Below are positions 5,027-6,288 of a stretch of 6,288 nucleotides of DNA, piece after piece; positions within the stretch are counted from its first letter, which is position 1; each line of letters begins with the position of its first letter. Location of the stretch: the NCBI GenBank assembly GCA_019695435.1, contig JACTVF010000145.1, positions 1 to 6,288 of the forward strand. Direction: 5' to 3'. Below the pieces are notes generated by a model. It was not told the DNA's origin. It made no database searches and worked only from the letters and a program-made list of their open reading frames with translations. Both the position numbers and the translations under genes were made by a program. Source of the DNA: Methanoregulaceae archaeon (GTDB lineage: Archaea > Halobacteriota > Methanomicrobia > Methanomicrobiales > Methanospirillaceae).

Positions 5027-5037
5027 AATTTATTTAT
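5027..5037 (+). promoter_or_regulatory. TATA box of the UPF0058 gene
   Basis: AATTTATTTAT (5027-5037) lies just after the dnaG stop codon and about 40 bases before ATG 5075. A start of transcription near 5058 would leave a leader of roughly 15-20 bases that still contains the Shine-Dalgarno sequence. The gene can thus be expressed apart from dnaG, though read-through from dnaG is possible because no terminator is seen between them. Confidence 0.55.
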
Positions 5038-5074
5038 GCAAGTTGTGCCCCATGTAACACTTTGGAGTGGCAAT

Positions 5075-5356
5075 ATGCACAAGGAAGAACTTATCATCCT
5101 TCACAAGGTACTCTACGACGTCAAGGACTATTTTGAAGAAGCAAACCCGGATCTGAAGTTTTCCCAGTATAGTGCCCTGAAGATCACCCCGTCCCAGCTG
5201 CACAAGAGCAAGCTTGAGCACAAGTATGCCATCTTCGTGCTTGGGAACGAGATTGCAAATGCGATGAAAGACGTCGATTATATCTCATCCTCCCGGATCT
5301 CGGCACGTATGAAAGATCTGGCGGAAAAGACGCTCAAGGAAATGGAATACGCCTGA
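5075..5356 (+). CDS. UPF0058 family protein, 93 aa
   Basis: Member of the UPF0058 family, an archaea-restricted group of small helical proteins without known function. The product shows the family pattern: MHKEELIILHKVLYDVKDYFE (helix, about 1-21), YSALKITPSQLHKSKLEHKYAIFVLGNEIANAM (32-64), and a final helix SRISARMKDLAEKTLKEME (73-91). It is charged and soluble, with no membrane segment or metal-binding cluster. Genome neighbourhood (dnaG) hints at information processing, but that is inference only. ATG 5075 is chosen because GGAGTGG (5064-5070) precedes it by four bases. An in-frame ATG at 5036 would place the start at the promoter's TATA box and is unlikely. A T-rich terminator follows directly. 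Confidence 0.93.
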   Translation: MHKEELIILHKVLYDVKDYFEEANPDLKFSQYSALKITPSQLHKSKLEHKYAIFVLGNEIANAMKDVDYISSSRISARMKDLAEKTLKEMEYA

Positions 5357-5357
5357 A

Positions 5358-5373
5358 TTTTTGTTACTTTATT
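5358..5373 (+). terminator. T-rich terminator after the UPF0058 gene
   Basis: Directly after the stop codon come five T (5358-5362), then TACTTTATT. Such a tract on the non-template strand is a typical archaeal termination signal. No hairpin is needed or seen. Confidence 0.55.
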
Positions 5374-5444
5374 AATCCCGGATTAGTGTGTAATGCCGGG
5401 GAATTTGCGGGAAGTCCACCTTTAGTACAGACCGTGGCCGGCAC

Positions 5445-5485
5445 CGGGAAATTTATGTTATGCCCTATAAGGGCAGAATTTCCTG
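5445..5485 (+). promoter_or_regulatory. Promoter with nested inverted repeat before the OCD/AlaDH gene
   Basis: AAATTTATGTTA (5449-5460) is the likely TATA region, with transcription expected near 5480-5485. The segment also holds two nested inverted repeats: outer arms GGAAATT (5447-5453) and AATTTCC (5477-5483), and inner arms TGCCCT (5461-5466) and AGGGCA (5470-5475) with centre ATA. The outer arms extend by one wobble and one C-G pair. The dyad covers the stretch from TATA box to transcription start, the usual place for an archaeal repressor operator. It may instead be a promoter built on the central CTATAAG. Confidence 0.55.
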
Positions 5486-5527
5486 CGGGAGCATAACGCT
5501 AAATCCGAAGAGATGAATCCATCATGT

Positions 5528-6288
5528 ATGCGCTACTTCCCTGATCCGGACCGGGGACTCGATACCGGTGACGTTAACCGGGCGGTCGAGGCTGCATTTG
5601 CCGATCATGGGAAGGGGCTCGTGCAGATGCCGCCCAAGATCTACATTACGTTGCCAGCCGGGGATTTCCGGACGATGCCGGCGTATCTTCCCTCGCTGGG
5701 GATTGCTGGGGTAAAAGTCGTCAATGTCCATCCGGACAACCCGAAGGTAGGGCTTCCGACGGTGATGGCACTCACCATTATTCTCGATACGACAACCGGC
5801 AGGCCGACGGCTATCCTGAATGCGACCCGGCTCACGGATATGCGGACGGGGGCCGCAGGGGCGATTGCCGCAAAATATCTTGCGCCCGGAAAGGAATGTG
5901 TGCTCGGGGTCATCGGCACCGGCCGGCAGGCAGAAGGGCAGGTACGGGCCACCGCGCAGGAACTAACCCTGACCAAGGTTCGGATCTGGAGCCGGAATCC
6001 CGCCCATGCCGAAGCATTTGCAGGACGGCTCACCCCTCTTGACGCGGAAAGCGTATCCATCGAAAAGGCCTGTGATTGCGACGTGCTCGTCACCACAACG
6101 CCGTCTCGCGCTCCTATCATTAAAAGTGAATGGATACATGCGGGCACGCACATCAATGCGATCGGCGCCGACGCGCCGGGAAAAGAGGAACTCGATCCTG
6201 ATATCCTGCAACGGGCCCGGGTCTTCGTGGACGATCCGGCGCAGGCATTTCACTCGGGGGAAATAAACGTACCCATCAGCAGGGGGCT
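5528..6288 (+). CDS. Ornithine cyclodeaminase / archaeal alanine dehydrogenase family protein, C-terminus cut off
   Basis: NAD(P)-dependent enzyme of the OCD/mu-crystallin superfamily. The 253 visible residues carry KGLVQMPPKIYI with K37, GDFRTMPAYL (45-54), AGVKVVNVHPDNPKVGLPTVMA (60-81) with K63, LTDMRTGAAGAIAAKYL (102-118) with substrate arginine R106, the Rossmann loop LGVIGTGRQAEGQ (126-138), and IGADAPGKEELDPDIL (212-227) with D215, the expected catalytic aspartate. The PPK/MPAYL and AGVKxVN pattern is typical of the archaeal alanine dehydrogenase branch, which interconverts alanine and pyruvate plus ammonia. Ornithine cyclodeaminase (ornithine to proline) or another imine reductase activity cannot be excluded. 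Around 70 residues should lie beyond the window. ATG 5528 matches the family N-terminus (MRYF), and ATG 5513 would add MNPSC. No clear Shine-Dalgarno sequence is seen at either. Nothing suggests damage. A nested dyad in the promoter implies regulation. Confidence 0.9.
   Translation, partial: MRYFPDPDRGLDTGDVNRAVEAAFADHGKGLVQMPPKIYITLPAGDFRTMPAYLPSLGIAGVKVVNVHPDNPKVGLPTVMALTIILDTTTGRPTAILNATRLTDMRTGAAGAIAAKYLAPGKECVLGVIGTGRQAEGQVRATAQELTLTKVRIWSRNPAHAEAFAGRLTPLDAESVSIEKACDCDVLVTTTPSRAPIIKSEWIHAGTHINAIGADAPGKEELDPDILQRARVFVDDPAQAFHSGEINVPISRG

Noticed and set aside
5036..5074. Earlier start (ATG 5036) for the UPF0058 protein
   Set aside because: It overlaps the TATA box and lacks a Shine-Dalgarno sequence, whereas ATG 5075 has GGAGTGG at the right distance and matches the family N-terminus.
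5641..6156. Minus-strand open frame antisense to the OCD/AlaDH gene
   Set aside because: The plus-strand product has all family motifs. The antisense frame has none and is a shadow.
1..6288. Mobile element, prophage, CRISPR array or defence island
   Set aside because: No transposase, integrase, terminal repeats, spaced direct repeats or toxin/nuclease motifs were seen. Apart from the pyrC-DUF167 gap, the region is ordinary core chromosome.

Overview
The window looks like chromosomal DNA of a methanogenic euryarchaeon, most likely order Methanomicrobiales (Methanoregula-like), though the genus cannot be fixed by eye. The basis is an archaeal DnaG-type primase, an archaea-specific UPF0058 protein, an archaeal-type dihydroorotase, an archaeal alanine dehydrogenase/ornithine cyclodeaminase homologue, a tRNA without an encoded CCA end, TATA-box promoters and T-rich terminators. 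Coding DNA is GC-rich and the promoters are sharply AT-rich.

Left part (1-1509): the 3' portion of tRNA-Leu(UAA) is followed by a small unknown basic protein (150-404, +). Convergent to it lies a YwbE-family (DUF2196) gene (444-686, -), and beyond that a single-pass, surface-exposed protein with several N-glycosylation sequons (763-1509, -).

Middle part (1510-3600): a divergent promoter region separates the surface protein from pyrC (dihydroorotase, pyrimidine synthesis). After pyrC come about 300 bp without a credible protein gene but with an unusual density of inverted repeats, several mutually exclusive. They lead into the start of a DUF167/YggU-family gene (3277-3600), whose own start codon sits in a perfect hairpin with the putative Shine-Dalgarno sequence in the loop. 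This structured leader or small RNA is the most interesting item here. A canonical-looking hairpin plus T-run closes the DUF167 gene.

Right part (3601-6288): a very strong AT-rich promoter drives dnaG (GTG start with a good Shine-Dalgarno sequence). A UPF0058 gene with its own TATA box follows. Then comes a promoter with a nested inverted repeat, followed by a gene of the ornithine cyclodeaminase/archaeal alanine dehydrogenase family that runs off the window.

The genes are mostly housekeeping and mostly have their own promoters rather than forming one operon. No mobile element, CRISPR array or defence system was found. Product calls for pyrC, dnaG, UPF0058, DUF167, YwbE and the OCD/AlaDH family rest on recognised family motifs. 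The RNA and operator calls rest on base-pairing found by eye.
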